From: Dendrocalamus latiflorus
Taxonomy: Eukaryota; Streptophyta; Magnoliopsida; Poales; Poaceae
Reading direction: 5' to 3'
Length of the DNA stretch: 64,000 nt
Assembly: GCA_017311315.1 (NCBI GenBank)
Contig: CM029640.1
Span: forward strand, 29,627,917-29,691,916
The number at the start of each line of letters is the position of its first letter. Positions within the stretch are counted from its first letter, which is position 1. A program made the translations under genes and the position numbers. Below, piece after piece: positions 47,266 to 59,234 of this stretch. The notes below the pieces were generated by a model. That model had not been told where the DNA came from, searched no databases, and was given only the letters and a program-made list of their open reading frames with translations.

Positions 47266-48970
47266 TGAGTATTTAATTTTGCTTGTGCTTCTTTATCAAA
47301 GTTTGAGTTTGATTTTATATTATTTGTACTTTTTTGTTTTCCTGTCAAGCGGTCTAACTGGCATGGCTGCCACGGTCAGACCGATCCCCCTGTTACCAGG
47401 GTTTGACTAGGGTTGACTGAGGCGGTCTAACCGGCCGTTGATTGGCGGTCAGATCGGGCAGTGTTAAGTTGAGTGAGCTGAGTTTTGTCTCGATTGTGTT
47501 GGTTCTATAGGAGTTTTTTTGGGAGTCCTTGCAAGGCATTAGTCATGGCAGGAGTCCTTGCAAATGTTAGTCATGGTGTAAGTCTATGCATTGTATTAAT
47601 CACAGCTAGGAGTGCCATGTAAAGTTTGCTAATGAGAGTTACGCATATGTCATTTATGGTCGAAACGGTTGCTTGTTCTTTGATGGGCTAGGCGTTTGGT
47701 GATTGTTGGTGGTCAATGACAAGACTGAAGCTAGAAGAGGAGCCTGAGGCCATAGAGAGTCACGTAAGTTCGGGTGATACTACATCTCAAGTGAAGAAGC
47801 ACGGGATAAAGACAAGAATCGTGATGAGACAAGTGCATACATGTGATGTGTCGTTGGATTTGGACCATTTCAAGTGGAGACGATTCAGGGCAGGAGATGT
47901 TTAGGCTTGGCGGCAAGTTATTAGGAATCACGAATTTCATATTGGAATTTGTTTCAAGGAAAAGTATCGTGAGGGCCGATAAGTGGCAATTGTGTAAATT
48001 ATCCAATACCTAGTGGAGATATGGTTTGGAAAACCGTGGCGGTGGTCTAAGGTGGATTATGTCATATCATGGATTTTGGAGCATATTATTGGGTTATTGG
48101 AGTTATGTGGAAGTCGCACTTTGAAAAGTATACAATTGTATGTAAAATCCGTTTATTTTGTGGGTTACCTAGCTTTTCATTTGTAAGTAGTTGTATCCAC
48201 TGTGTGGGTTGGTTGTTAGGGTTTAGTATGAGATGAGGAGCCTCAATTATATAAGTATTTGTGTGCATTGAGAGAAAATATCTCCTGTGTGCTAGATGAG
48301 AAAAGGTTAGGGTTAATTTTCTTGTGTTAGGAGCTCTGTATGTGACTCTTGTGAAAACTCTGTCCTCCAATGTATGGAGTGATTATAATCCTTCATCTCC
48401 TTATGGTAATAGAAGATCAAACTTATTTATTTTGTTCCCATTGTGTTCTTGTTTGATTTGCTTGCTTTCTTAAGGTGTTTTGAGGGGTTTTTGGTTTCTC
48501 TCTGTTCTTCCCTATTTTGTACTATGATCTAGTTTTCTATGATATGTGAGAATACATCCAAAGTTATCTAGATCATCAAGAACTTCCAAATAAATGCAGA
48601 TATGAGATTTCCTCTTTTGCCCAACTTTGGTGCATTCTTCCTCGATTTTGGTAAAGGTCGGAACTTTGACTATGATCTTCACGGTCAATGATTAGAATAA
48701 GTTGCTAACATCTTATGGAGGATTTATATTAAGTTTAATCTTGTTTGAATCAGTGTTTAAGAGTTAGTTTTTTTCTTTATCATGGGTAGTGTTGTTTTTG
48801 CCTCTGTTCGTAGAGCGGTTAGACCGTCCCTAACAACCGGGGAGACTAAATGTCTAAGGTGACTTTATGATCTTTGCTTTTTAGTTTTGGTGAAGTTTAT
48901 ATATTTGTATTTTCCGCTGTATTATGGTGCTAATACCAGTGAAAAGATTTAAAAAAACCATTCATCCCTT
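47266..48970 (+). mobile_element. Copia-type LTR, plus strand, same family as 16741-18910
   Basis: Starts TGAGTATTTAATTTTGCTTGTGCTTC, the counterpart of the minus-strand start at 18910. It carries CGGTCTAAC/GGTCAGACCG words, a TATA-like TTATATAAGTATT near 48247, and a closing AAAGATTTAAAAAAACCATTCATCCC. No adjacent gag or pol, so it is a solo or truncated LTR. No target duplication was identified. Confidence 0.6.
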
Positions 48971-49725
48971 CTGATTCGTTATATCTGATTCTATGTACAT
49001 ATTTATACACAGCTGATTAAACAGGGCAAATCAAAACGATTGGAACCGTAGAAATCAGGCCTGCTGCAAAAGTTCGTATCTCCGTATTCAGTGAGCGTTC
49101 TGAATAGCTATGGATACTGTGCGTTTGAGCAGAGCCAGCAGTAATTGTGGAATCAAACAATGTATTGAGGGACGGATAGCCTCACAGGCACGGACAGAAG
49201 TGAAGCGGTGGTAGATGCATGTATACATGCAGCGAAGAGCGCCTGCAAGGCCATGGCTTTAAACGCGTCCTTTTTTGGCAGGTGCTACTATTTCGAATCG
49301 ACATCAATGCCGCAAACTATTTCGAATCGACATCAATGCCACAAACAGAGCGTGTTCTTTTGGCTACCACCATGATTTCTAGCTGTGGTCGCCAATTTTT
49401 ATCACTGTTTTTAAAAAGAGCAGATAATGGAAATACCAATGCAAACGACGCATATAATTTTACACTTGAGAAGCTATTTAAAGAATTTATTTTAAAAGGT
49501 CGTATAATTTATTTTAATTTTTAAAAAAACTAAAAGCTAAAAGCTAAAAGAATAAGACTTATACGTGGCCTTAGATAGTGGGAAGCCAAGGAGGAGGCTA
49601 GAGATTTTTTGGCGGATTCTTGTCAGGCGCTGCTCTGCCTTCTCTTTTTGGTTGCTCGAAACCTACGGGGCTACTGCACTTGTTTGAGATTTTGGACCAT
49701 AGCAACAGGATCTTTCTTTTCGCCT
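48971..49725. other. No gene recognised; MITE fragments
   Basis: 49262-49345 contains a 30-base direct repeat (TATTTCGAATCGACATCAATG twice, shortened here), and 49380-49560 has degraded hAT-MITE words ending AAAAGCTAAAAGAATAAG. The 101-codon frame at 49219-49524 is not recognised. Confidence 0.35.
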
Positions 49726-49987
49726 CGCTTATTTCGGCTTGAGCTTCCGGCTTATTTTTCACTATTTATAAATTTTATCTTTTTTTAAACTTTTGACTTT
49801 TTTTGAGTTTTTTTGCTGGTTCTTTTTCCTCCAATTTGTTTGCGTTGTCCGTGATGAGCTAGCATATTTTTTATTTTTAATTTTTTTAAATTTAATTACA
49901 TCAAATAAACCACTTTCAGCTACAGTGTAATTTCAGCCAGCTACAATGCAATTTAAGCCATAAACCACTACTTTTCAGCCCAACCGA
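49726..49987. mobile_element. hAT-type MITE, first of a side-by-side pair
   Basis: From CGCTTATTTCGGCTTGAGC to TTTTCAGCCCAACCGAGCGG, the same family as 28046-28314. Confidence 0.65.
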
Positions 49988-49992
49988 GCGGA

Positions 49993-50225
49993 GCCTCGGT
50001 TTGAGCTTCTGGCTTATTTTTTAGTATTCATAAATTTCATCTTTTTCTGAACTATAGGCTTTTTTTTAGTTTTTTTGCCAGTTCTTTTTTTCGAATTTGT
50101 TTGTGTTGTCTGTGATGAGCTAACATTTTTTTCTATTTTTAAATTTAATTACGCCAACAAGCCACCTTCAGCTACAGTGCAATTTCAATCATAAACCACT
50201 ATTTTTCAGCCCAACCGAGCGGTGC
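49993..50225. mobile_element. hAT-type MITE, second of a side-by-side pair
   Basis: From CTCGGTTTGAGCTTCTGGC to TTTTCAGCCCAACCGAGCGG in the same orientation as the copy before it. The two closing ends are identical. Confidence 0.65.
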
Positions 50226-51599
50226 TTTGAGTTTGCGCGTGCTTGCTCATGGAATTAACGAAATTGGACGACAGATTGAGTAGTATCAGAAACTGCTCAT
50301 CGTGGGCTGTGAGGAGAGATGTGCGAGTCTGTGCTAGAGTGATTGCGGCGGCGACAGGGGAAAAGTGCGGTCGAGGTCGCGGCGTACGGGCAAGATATAG
50401 GAGGGAGAGGCAGGTGGGATACGCCTGGAAGGCCACGTGGCGATCTCCTCAATGGTAAACCCTTTCCGGGGTCCACCTGAGGTGCCTTCGTCATTGACAC
50501 GCGGAGCCCACATTGTTTATGCATCATCCATGCTAGACAGTCGCTGCGAGTCGGAGACGATGTTGTGCCATCGTCATTCACGAATAGGCACAGAGCTAGA
50601 ACAAAATGATTAGAGTTCATCACTTCAGTATTTATATAATTACATATATAATTTTGCTTCAATTCACAATGAAATAGATGGATATTCCAATTTCTAAAAA
50701 CCCAAATTAAAACCCTAATTCCGAATCCTATAATTTGACAAAAACCAAACCAACAATAATAACATTCGAATTATAACCCATAAATTGAGTCCATTTGCTA
50801 AAAGAAATCGAAAGAATCGGGGCAAATTTAGCAATATCTTATGTCGATTCAGGATTTAATCCATACTGCCAAGTGCTCAGTGAGACGATCGACAGGTGAT
50901 GACAACTAGGAAATGCGGCGATCGGTGGGCTGCAGCCTAGACCTTCAGGCTTCAGCAACCGGTGGCTGCGAGTCTGCGACCAAGCGAGAGGGTGGAATTT
51001 GCTTTCGCGTGAGGCGAGACAGAGGAAGGGAGCAAATGAGACGCGAGTGACTGGGGCAATGTGATGCGTGTGAGGTGTGGCCTCTACATGCTATCTTCCC
51101 TTCATAGAGTGGCTTGGTTAGCCGAGCGCCTTGGACCATACTTGTGTCAGCTCGGCTACACTTGCGTATGCTAGGCTGTGTGTCTTGGCCTCGATTGTTG
51201 TCATCTTGGGCCCAGCTGTTGGAGCACCGAGTGGAGCAGTGAGAGTTTGAAGGTCGAGAGCGTCAATCTTTAGGCTGGCCAGATGTCATTCTATTTATAC
51301 TAGGGGTTATACCTAAATTTACAAGAGTTATATAATAGAAAAAAGAAATTGGATCTGGTGTCCCATGCACCTGCATGGAGCTATACGAATCCGCCCCTAT
51401 TCACAAATCCCAGCCTCTATGTTGGACAGTCATTCAACTCCAAACATGCCAACAACAACTGAACAGTAAATAAGTAAAACCTAAACATTTTGGTAAACAG
51501 TAGTCAAACTGTTAGTTTTAACGGGAGCTTTAGCAGATAGATAATACTTACCAATCAAGGGCAGATCTAGGGCCTGAGCTAGGGGATATAGCCCTGGTC
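50226..51599. other. No gene recognised
   Basis: Mixed GC content. Frames at 50206-50662 and 50945-51139 lack family signatures and have no clear exon borders. There may be GC-rich transposon interior here, but no ends were found. Confidence 0.35.
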
Positions 51600-51612
51600 C
51601 AACCCATTAACT

Positions 51613-52191
51613 TCAATAGGTCTTCTGAGCCGATGCGCCAAGCCCATTAACTTCAATGTCATCGCCTCCCATTTTGTAGCCCCCCACAACGACGCATCGC
51701 AATGCAATCACCCCACACGCCTCCTCCCTCCCAACCCTAGGCCTGGCCGATTCCACGATTAGGCGTGCCACCACCGTTACCAGCCACCTCCTCCCTCTGG
51801 TGCCCGAGCTCCTAGACCAGGTTGCCGCTTCCGCCCTCCGACTCCACCCTCCGTCGATGCGCCCATGGCCCCTCCACCCCTTTGGGGTCTCGGCCTCTAT
51901 CCTCCGACTCCGCCTTTTGCCCTCCACCCCTCTAGGTCCCAGGCACCATCCACGCCACCACGGGGGTGAGAGAGAGATAGCTCCTCGCTTTCTCTTCCCT
52001 ATCATCAGGAGCTGCGACTGAAGAAGAGCCACGTCTTGCTGGCCCACTCCCCTCCCATCGCCGCCGATGAGCTGCTGCGCGGCGTTGTGGAGCTGCTCAT
52101 CGCTCCCTGGCGTTTGGCGCTTCTCCACTTCGGTGGGCTGCACACTCCATTCGGTGAGGCCCACAAACTCGCACTCACTTCTAGCTTCCAT
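51613..52191 (-). other. 192-codon GC-rich frame of unknown nature
   Basis: A single uninterrupted minus-strand frame from MEARSECEFVGLTE to GLGASAQKTY, Arg/Gly/Ser-rich. A plus frame (51800-52021) overlaps it. The sequence just beyond its C-terminus on plus (GGCAGATCTAGGGCCTGAGC at about 51558) resembles the edge of a hAT-type element, so this is more likely captured DNA than a gene. No domain recognised. Confidence 0.2.
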
Positions 52192-52718
52192 GGTTCGCTA
52201 ATTTAAATGGATGTGTAGATGGTAGTCTTATGGACGATGGTGTTTGGTTAGGGTTTAGTTTCTATGGGTCAAAAATACTAGTAGAAGGTACAGGTTTTGG
52301 GTGCGCACAACGGATTGCAATACCACATAGCTCAGTTTCCACAACCGTTCAAAAGTTTGGGTTTGATGGCACATTATTATGTTCAACACTGATGTTTCTA
52401 AAGTATTTACAAGCAATATCTTCCGTATCCAACGAGCTGGAAGGATGAAATTTAAAACATTTGAATCAAGGGAAGTGCTTATATGCATTCTTCAATAGTG
52501 ATTTGCACAATTTTTAAAGTATGATGAATGATGGATATACGTTAATTATCACTTTATTGATTAGTACTACTCTTGTTAAAGAAAAAAGCATAGAAGTACT
52601 ACTCACCAATCAAATGAGCATGCTTGATAATTTTGGAGTTTCATTATAGCCTTTTCTCTTATGATATCTACGCTTCAAATTCATAGGACAGCACATCCCC
52701 TTCTGTCATAAGTTAGCC
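52192..52718. other. No gene recognised
   Basis: AT-rich with short frames and no repeat ends seen. Confidence 0.4.
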
Positions 52719-52778
52719 CCACCCTTACTTCATTTCTAGATCGCAACTGTTACAAATGACTAGTAGCCAGTGCCGGCC

Positions 52779-52780
<2 letters not shown>

Positions 52781-52811
<31 letters not shown>
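52781..52811. repeat. Run of 31 G
   Basis: Uninterrupted G homopolymer next to the hAT end. Its length may be unreliable in the assembly. Confidence 0.85.
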
Positions 52812-53487
52812 CGAGCGGGGCGGCCGCCCCGGGCCCCCAAAGTGTCGGGGCCCCATATACATGTATATGCTACATAGAGTGTAGGTATATGTCTCGCTTT
52901 TCTTCCCATGCAGCCAAAAAAACGTTGAAATGAAAACGATTCGGTTGTTCAGGCACTTGTCTGAAAAAAAGCTACAGCTGTTCTATAAAGTAAAACAGAC
53001 AAAGAGGGCTTGTTCAGGCCCTTCTTATGAATTAAGGCTTCCGTTAATCATTGTTCAAAGGTAGTTACATATGAGAATCAGAAAAAGATTAGGTACATTT
53101 AATACATATATATCAGTACAAACAGTGAGCAAATGATTGTGAAGTAATGGTGCTTTGATTGTGATTTCTCACCTATGTTAAGACTGGTCCTCGTAGCTTT
53201 GGTTTACAAGACTAACTGCGTAGTGTAAAAGATAAGATACTTCTGCATGAATATAATGGTAACGTATGCTTGAGGAGGATAGATTCACTGCCCATGCAGG
53301 AATCAGTTGATGGTAAAGATAAGATACTATATGTATTGAGAAAAAATTATTGTATGAGATTGATATCAATACCATCATCAATGACTTCGCATCTAGAAAT
53401 GTTAGAAGAAATTTTTAAGGTAATATCTATAAACTCTTTGATATGAATTTTTCTTTAATACATAACGTATTTTAAGTGTTTGTTGGT

Positions 53488-53492
<5 letters not shown>

Positions 53493-53565
<73 letters not shown>
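53493..53565. repeat. (TA)n microsatellite inside the hAT element
   Basis: About 36 TA units followed by (TG)n. Confidence 0.95.
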
Positions 53566-53569
<4 letters not shown>

Positions 53570-54978
53570 GTGTGTGTGTAGATTTATATTTAGATATTTA
53601 TACTAGGGCCCCTATTTCTAGTTTCGCTCTGGACCCCTAAAATTCCAGGACGAGCCCTGCTAGTAGCGCATTACCAATCATCTCGACAACGTTCACTACC
53701 CCTCCTCTCTTCCTCCTTCCTCCACCACCACTTCGCCTCCTCTTCCTCCAGCGATAGCGACAGCCCAAGACGATATGAGGGTTAGGGTTCACCGAGATTA
53801 GGGAAGGGTTGTGTCCCCCAGTCGTAGAGGGAGGTGGGGGAGACAACAGTTCTGTGGATAGCCGTGGCACCACCGACCATAGGATCGGAAAGGAAGGGTG
53901 ATGGCAACAGAGATGAAAGAGGTAGGTGGAGAAAGAGGGAGAATATAGAGGGCCGAGCACGACGCCAAAGTAGCTAGTAGCGCCATCCCCCTAACGCACA
54001 TTAAGGGCGTCATATATTACTAGTATAACTTGATGCTCCCTTCTTTTTCACTTATGGGTTATGCCTTACGTAACAGTAACTAGCTTTCAAACGATGCGTT
54101 TTTCCAAGACGGTGTTAATAGGAAAATTGTAGTAAAAAGGGTACTAAATTCAGTTATACCGGCCAAAATTACATTATGACTATTTTCTTTACGTACTGCC
54201 TTTTGCGAACAGCCAGAATTCAAAAATTTATACCATAAATTTATACCATAGTCCATAATCCACACCCACCTATAATGAACGGAAATACAGTTCACACAGG
54301 CTGAAACTTCCAATCTGTTGCATTTACCATCATTCTCATTGTCACACAGGGTCAATGGGATACCCAACGACCCCAGTCTAGACATTTTTTTTAATAGAGA
54401 ACTTAGTCTAATTAACGACATGAAGTCCAGTAAAACGACTTCTGCAAAGGCACATACTTCCTTTATCTTCTGCTGAATTCTGCAAAGCCAAAATTGAATC
54501 CAAGGATTTTATAGCACAATTCGTCCAAGCTAATAGCAAGAAAAATATCTACCTGATCTTCCTTAAAAAAAAAACTTGCCAAAACAGGGAAAATAACGCC
54601 TCCATCTGCCATCCCACACTCATTCACCAATCTAGTGCACCGAATAAAAATCAAACAGAGCACACTCTTTTGTAGGTTTAGTCACACCCATCCCACACTC
54701 ATTCGCACCAATCTATTAAAATGAATGATGATTGAAACATAGATCGGCTAGGAAGACGATAAGCCAAAAGCACCTACTTTAAAAAAAAATGAAAATGTCA
54801 ACGGAAGGAAGAGGAACACGTAGGCAGCAACGGAGTGTTAGTGCAATAATATTTAGCTAATGTTCGGACAAGAGTGAGGCAACATTTTAATCTTGATACA
54901 CCATAATGTTGCAAAAACTAGAAGTTCAATTACTAGAGAATCCATCAGCGATTAGTTCAGCACATATTTGCTACAGCA

Positions 54979-57495
54979 TCATACAGTGAGTGAGGCACCA
55001 TTATCTTCTAGTGAAAGGCTTAATACCATTGTAGCTGCCTTGGGTGCCCTAAAAAACAGAAGTCATGCTCTGATTAATCTGACAGGTACCATGAATCATA
55101 AACTGCAACTGAAGCACGATAGTTAAAATATGAAAACCCTAACAACTTTGTATCCAAATGCTATAGCACAAAGGGCTATTGTTTGCCAACAGCTTCACAT
55201 TATAGTTCATGTACCAAAAGAACGCCAGAAGGCCCAAGGTTGTCTTTATAGTCGTATTGACTAAATGGTGTTATTTGGAAGGAGAGGAATAGGTGATTTT
55301 TTTTTAAAAAAAATCATTGTTATGACTGCGAAGAATGTAGCACTAACGATAAAGATAAATTAGAGGAAATGGTGCAATGCAGGAGAGAATTATCTGGAGA
55401 GGTTGATCTAACAGAATGCTCTATGTGCCAGTGGACAATACTATTGTGTTACTAATATATGCAATTTTCCCTGTCTCCTAGGGTCTGCTCTCCTGGAAAC
55501 CTTCTCCCATGAACTCCTTTCCCTGGTGTAACATTCTCTAATTTGTTCAGATTTTATTCTCTCCTCTGTTAATGAATACATATGCTCATTTCCTGCATAG
55601 TTGTGAGGGAGGAGGGAACAAAGAGCCAAACAGGTTTACCATTGTTCAGTCGATTGGTATAATGCAGCTGAACTTCCAAAGCATGAATTAAGCATGTCAG
55701 TATTCACAACACCAGGGCTAAGAGCAATGGCTGCCAATCCAGGGGGTAGCTCCTTTGCTAAGGAGCGCGTTAAACCCTCAATAGCCCACTTTGAAGCACA
55801 ATACGAAGCAACCTGAAATAGCATTATGCAATTTAGTATGCATTGAAGATTTCACATTCAGAGAATGAAACCAGTATTAGAACAGCCGTTGACTGTGTCC
55901 TACCTCGGCAGCGGCAGACCTTCCCCAACCAGAGGACAAATTGATTATAATCCCATATTTCTTCTCTATCATAAGTGGAACAAAATGACGAAGTACATTC
56001 GCTGTTCCCTTAATATTTGTATCAACCACAATATCAAATTCTTCTGCTGGAACATTCCATGTCTTGTTATTCTTGTTTATTGTACCAGCATTGTTTACTG
56101 CCACAACACCTCAATGGTTAGACTTCATTAAAGATTCCTTTCATGTATATTTGGAAAGGGCATACAAATGTGTGATTTCTTAATCAACTTCAAGAAAGAG
56201 AAAATATTTTCTGTTCATCAACTTCCAGATGGCTTAGAATGCACATTTGCATTTGAGCAGAAAATATAACAATTGGGCAGACCTATGATATCGGGAACTT
56301 GCTTCTTTTCCACAACAGCCTTTGCCAACTCGGCCATGCTGCTGTCAGATCTCTACAACAGAAGCACCAACACATTACTTAATAATGAAATTTTGTTTTA
56401 ATATAATAATCTAGTATAGATAAATTATAAATAACTTACATTATGCTTTGCTTCTAACAAACAAACAATTAAATGCATCGTTCATAAACTATACTTACTG
56501 ACATCCATTAGTATCACAAGTGTACTGCTCACATGATGTGTGAATCTCGATAAATTGTTAAGTGGATGAGTTCAGTAGCCAATTCTCTAAATTCTAATAG
56601 CAAAAAATCTCAAGCAAGGCAGCAGCACATATGCACTAACTCCATAGAACTAGAAATCATGACTAAATTTAGCATGATTTCGTCAATCTCAGCGACATGT
56701 TTGGCTTCCTCCATAGCACCTTTCTCAACCAACAAAGCTTATCAACCGCATAACGTGTACATAGATAAAATAGCCTAAACAGCAGATTCAAACAGGCCAT
56801 CGGTTGCTAGCTCAGTAAGCTGAGCCACCCATGTTCCACAGCACGCGTTGCAAACACGTTGAGCTAACCGAAATCCTAGAACATCAAGTATACGTCTTCG
56901 CAAAAAAAGCCTAAAGAACAACAGATATTACTATTACGCCTGCTCGACTAATGAATTCAAGCAAGCCCAGCCTACCAGCCAAACCCCACGAAATATATTA
57001 CCAGTTGTAAAGCATTCAGCAAAAGTTCCACCAAAAGGGTACAGAACTCACCGAATCCCCAATTGGCTGTCCAAGTACTGCATAGCGGCAAGACTAAACC
57101 TAGGAACTGAGGCTCAAATAAAAACTCCAGCAGCGGAATTCGAGTAGTGTAGGAGCGGCATGGAGCTAAAATTTCAAGCAACGGGGCAGTTAAAATCCAA
57201 ACCAAATCTAGCAGTGAACGAGCACCTCCGGCGAGCTGAAGAACTAGGTCTCCGGTTCACGCACGCCCTAGAACAGTACAGTGCAAGCAGCATCTAACAA
57301 ACAGGTTCCGAGGAGGAGTAAGTGTATTACGACATCGGCGACGGTGAGGAAGTGGCGGGCCGGGGAGGCGATCTCGGCCTCGAGGGAGCGGACATGGTCG
57401 GGGGAGCGGCCGCAGCCGACCACGGCGTGGCCCCGGCGCGCGAGCTCCATTGCGAGCGCGCGGCCCAGCCCCCGGCTGACCCCTGTGATGAGCAC
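54979..57495 (-). CDS. Short-chain dehydrogenase/reductase, pterin-aldehyde-reductase type, first exon interrupted upstream
   Basis: Exons on the minus strand: up to 57331, 56352-56283, 56097-55904, 55812-55640, 55048-54979, all GT-AG and phase-consistent. From the GTG at 57495 this gives 223 codons. Classical SDR marks are present: TGVSRGLG (NADP-binding Rossmann loop), VNNAGTINKN, SSGWGRS with the catalytic Ser, YCASK with catalytic Tyr and Lys, SPGVVNTDML and the end DNGASLTV. Order and wording fit the plant NADPH-dependent pterin aldehyde reductase (folate-pterin salvage, cytosolic, as in Arabidopsis At1g10310). No in-frame ATG exists upstream of the Rossmann loop: the frame is closed by TAA at 57541-57543 inside the palindromic element. 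GTG 57495 marks the edge of conserved sequence, not a proven start. The first in-frame ATG lies in MELARRGHAVV and would remove the cofactor loop. Splicing across the element is the main alternative. Confidence 0.82.
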
Positions 57496-57533
57496 CGTCC
57501 TCGGCCCCGCCGCCGCCGCCCGCGCGGGGCCGC

Positions 57534-58305
57534 GGGAAATTTAACTTTTTGCCACTCTTAACATTGCCACCTACTCAAATGCCATTCTCTACATTGCAAT
57601 TAATATTTTGCCACTCTCCAGCCTCCGTGGCGCCTACGTGGCCGCCATGTCACGCCCGCGCCGGCCGCACCCGCGCCGCCGCCCGGCCTCCCCGCGCCCG
57701 CGCCTGCGCCGCCCGGCCGCGCCCGAGCCGCCGCCGGCCTCCCCGCGCCGCCGCCCGGCCTCCCAGCGCCGCCGCCCGGCCTCCCCGCGCCCGCGCCTGC
57801 GCCGCCCGGCCGCGCCCGAGCCACCGGCGGCCTCCCAGCGCCGCCGCCCGGCCTCCCCGCGCCCGCGCCTGCGCCGCCCGGCCGCGCCCGCGCCGCCGCC
57901 CGGCCGCGCCCGCGCCGCCGCCCGGCCGCGCCCGCGCCGCCGCCCGGCCTGCGGCGGCCCGGCGCGGCCGGGCGGCGCAGGCGCGGGCGCGGGGAGGCCG
58001 GGCGGCGGCGCAGGCGCGGGCGCGGGGAGGCCGGCGGCGGCGCGGGCGCGGCCGGGCGGCGCAGGCGCGGGCGCGGGGAGGCCGGGCGGCGGCGCGGGGA
58101 GGCCGGCGGCGGCGCGGGCGCGGCCGGGCGGCGCAGGCGCGGGCGCGGGGAGGCCGGGCGGCGGCGCGGGAAGGCCGGCGCGGGCGTGACATGGCGGCCA
58201 CGTAGGCGCCACGGAGGCTGGAGAGTGGCAAAATATTAATTACAATGTAGAGGATGGCATTTGAGTAGGTGGCAATGTTAAGAGTGGTAAAAAGTTAAAT
58301 TTCCC
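57534..58305. mobile_element. 772-bp GC-rich palindromic (foldback) element in SDR exon 1
   Basis: The outer about 130 bp on each side are inverted copies with few differences (GGGAAATTTAACTTTTT, CCACTCTTAACATTGCCACC, TTTTGCCACTCTCCAGCCTC, GCCGCCATGTCACGCCCGCG). The inner part is stacked GCGCCCGCGCCTGCGCCGCCC-type units in opposite senses meeting near 57955. Flanks GGGGCCGC (57526-57533) and GCGGCCGC (58306-58313) agree at 7 of 8, a possible duplication that is hard to judge in GC-rich DNA. The long frames (192-218 codons on both strands) are products of the repeat, not genes. Confidence 0.85.
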
Positions 58306-58342
58306 GCGGCCGCCGCGCCACCCCCGCCCTTGGCCCCGCCAT
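58295..58342 (-). other. Probable original start of the SDR gene, cut off by the element
   Basis: On the minus strand an ATG at 58342-58340 opens MAGPRAGVARRPREI and meets TAA (58295-58297) just inside the element. The GC-rich, Ala/Arg/Pro-rich coding style matches the 15 codons before TVLITGVS on the other side of the element (ARAAAAGPR). This is the expected N-terminal extension split by the insertion. Whether the two sides were in phase depends on the exact duplication length, which I cannot fix. Confidence 0.55.
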
Positions 58343-58623
58343 CGTCTCGACTCTTCTCTTCACGACTTCACCTGTCCTCGGGTTCGTCCGTTCGTTCACG
58401 TTGGAGTGCGTCCATGCGTGGCGAGATCAGGGGAGCGTGTGCTCCCGATATTTAGCTCCTCTCGTGGGCCCTGAGGCCGCGAGCCCGTGAGACGAGGCCC
58501 GGCCCACCAATTCGCCGACTCCGTACGGCTGCGCCTATCATACACGTCGCCTCCGCCGCGGTGTTTGGAGTCGTTCCCGTTCCAGAGCCTTCCCGCGATC
58601 CCTCCTCGCCGCCGGTAACGAGG

Positions 58624-58665
<42 letters not shown>

Positions 58666-58804
58666 GCACTTCTGCTCCGTCACCTGTAAACTCTCGATTC
58701 GCTGGCCCTTGCGGATAGCGAAAAGTTTGCCCTTTTTTTACTCGCTTGTTAGAGTATTATACCTGGACTGTTTCGTTCTTGTATTCTGAGTTCTGGGATT
58801 GGTC
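58343..58804 (-). promoter_or_regulatory. Probable 5' leader and promoter region of the SDR gene
   Basis: A (CT)n tract of about 18 units at 58628-58663 (GA repeats on the minus strand) lies upstream of the putative ATG, as in many grass leaders. No clear TATA box was identified. Confidence 0.35.
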
Positions 58805-59234
58805 TCACCCTTACTTCATTTCTAGGTCCGCCGCCAATATTACCAGTGACTAGCAGTACGTTACCAGTTGTTTCGACAGCGTTCACTACCCCTCCTCTCT
58901 TCCTCCTTCCTCCACCGCCGCTTCACCTCCTCTTTCTCCAATGATGGTGACAACCGAAGGTGATATGAGGGTTAGGGTTCACCAACCCCTCCTCACTTCC
59001 TCCTTCCTCCACCACCGCTTCACCTCCCTTTCCCCAACGATGGTGACAACCGAAGGCGATATGATGGTTAGGGTTCACCAAGATTAGGAAAGGGCTCATC
59101 GGTGTCTCCTAGTTGTAGAGGAAGGTGGGGGAGACAACAGCCCGGTGAGACAGCCGAAAGGAAGGTCGATGGCACCAGATATGGAAGAGGGAGAATAATA
59201 ATATAGGGGGCCGAGCGCGATGCCGAAGGTATAA

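Larger units (their letters stand above)
52768..53659. mobile_element. Non-autonomous hAT element with perfect 8-bp duplication
   Basis: CTAGTAGC flanks both sides (52760-52767 and 53660-53667). The ends are CAGTGCCGGCCCCGG and CCAGGACGAGCCCTG, inverted with mismatches. It is 892 bp and non-coding, with a 31-G run at 52781-52811 and a (TA)n tract at 53493-53565. The unoccupied site is preserved in copy 2 of the duplication (GACTAGCAGTACG near 58848). Confidence 0.88.
52719..54941 (+). repeat. Segmental duplication, copy 1 (3' side of the SDR gene)
   Basis: Matches 58805-60438 in the same orientation: CACCCTTACTTCATTTCTAG, GTTCACTACCCCTCCTCTC, GATATGAGGGTTAGGGTTCACC, then from GAACGGAAATA near 54278 a nearly continuous match to TTCAA(T/C)TAC(T/A)AGAGAAT. 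Copy 1 is interrupted by the hAT element at 52768-53659, and the middle (54000-54275) differs from copy 2. It ends about 38 bp from the SDR stop codon. Confidence 0.85.

Noticed and set aside
55441..55629. 62-codon minus frame as an extra SDR exon
   Set aside because: It lies in the intron between the YCASK exon and the last exon, which join in phase (EQ|W-APKAAT) without it.
57450..57495. GTG at 57495 as a normal start codon
   Set aside because: Plant nuclear genes rarely start at GTG. This position only marks where recognisable SDR sequence begins after the element.
57549..58231. Several frames of about 190-220 codons on both strands
   Set aside because: All are Arg/Ala/Pro/Gly repeats produced by the GC palindrome and open in nearly every phase. 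They are not genes.
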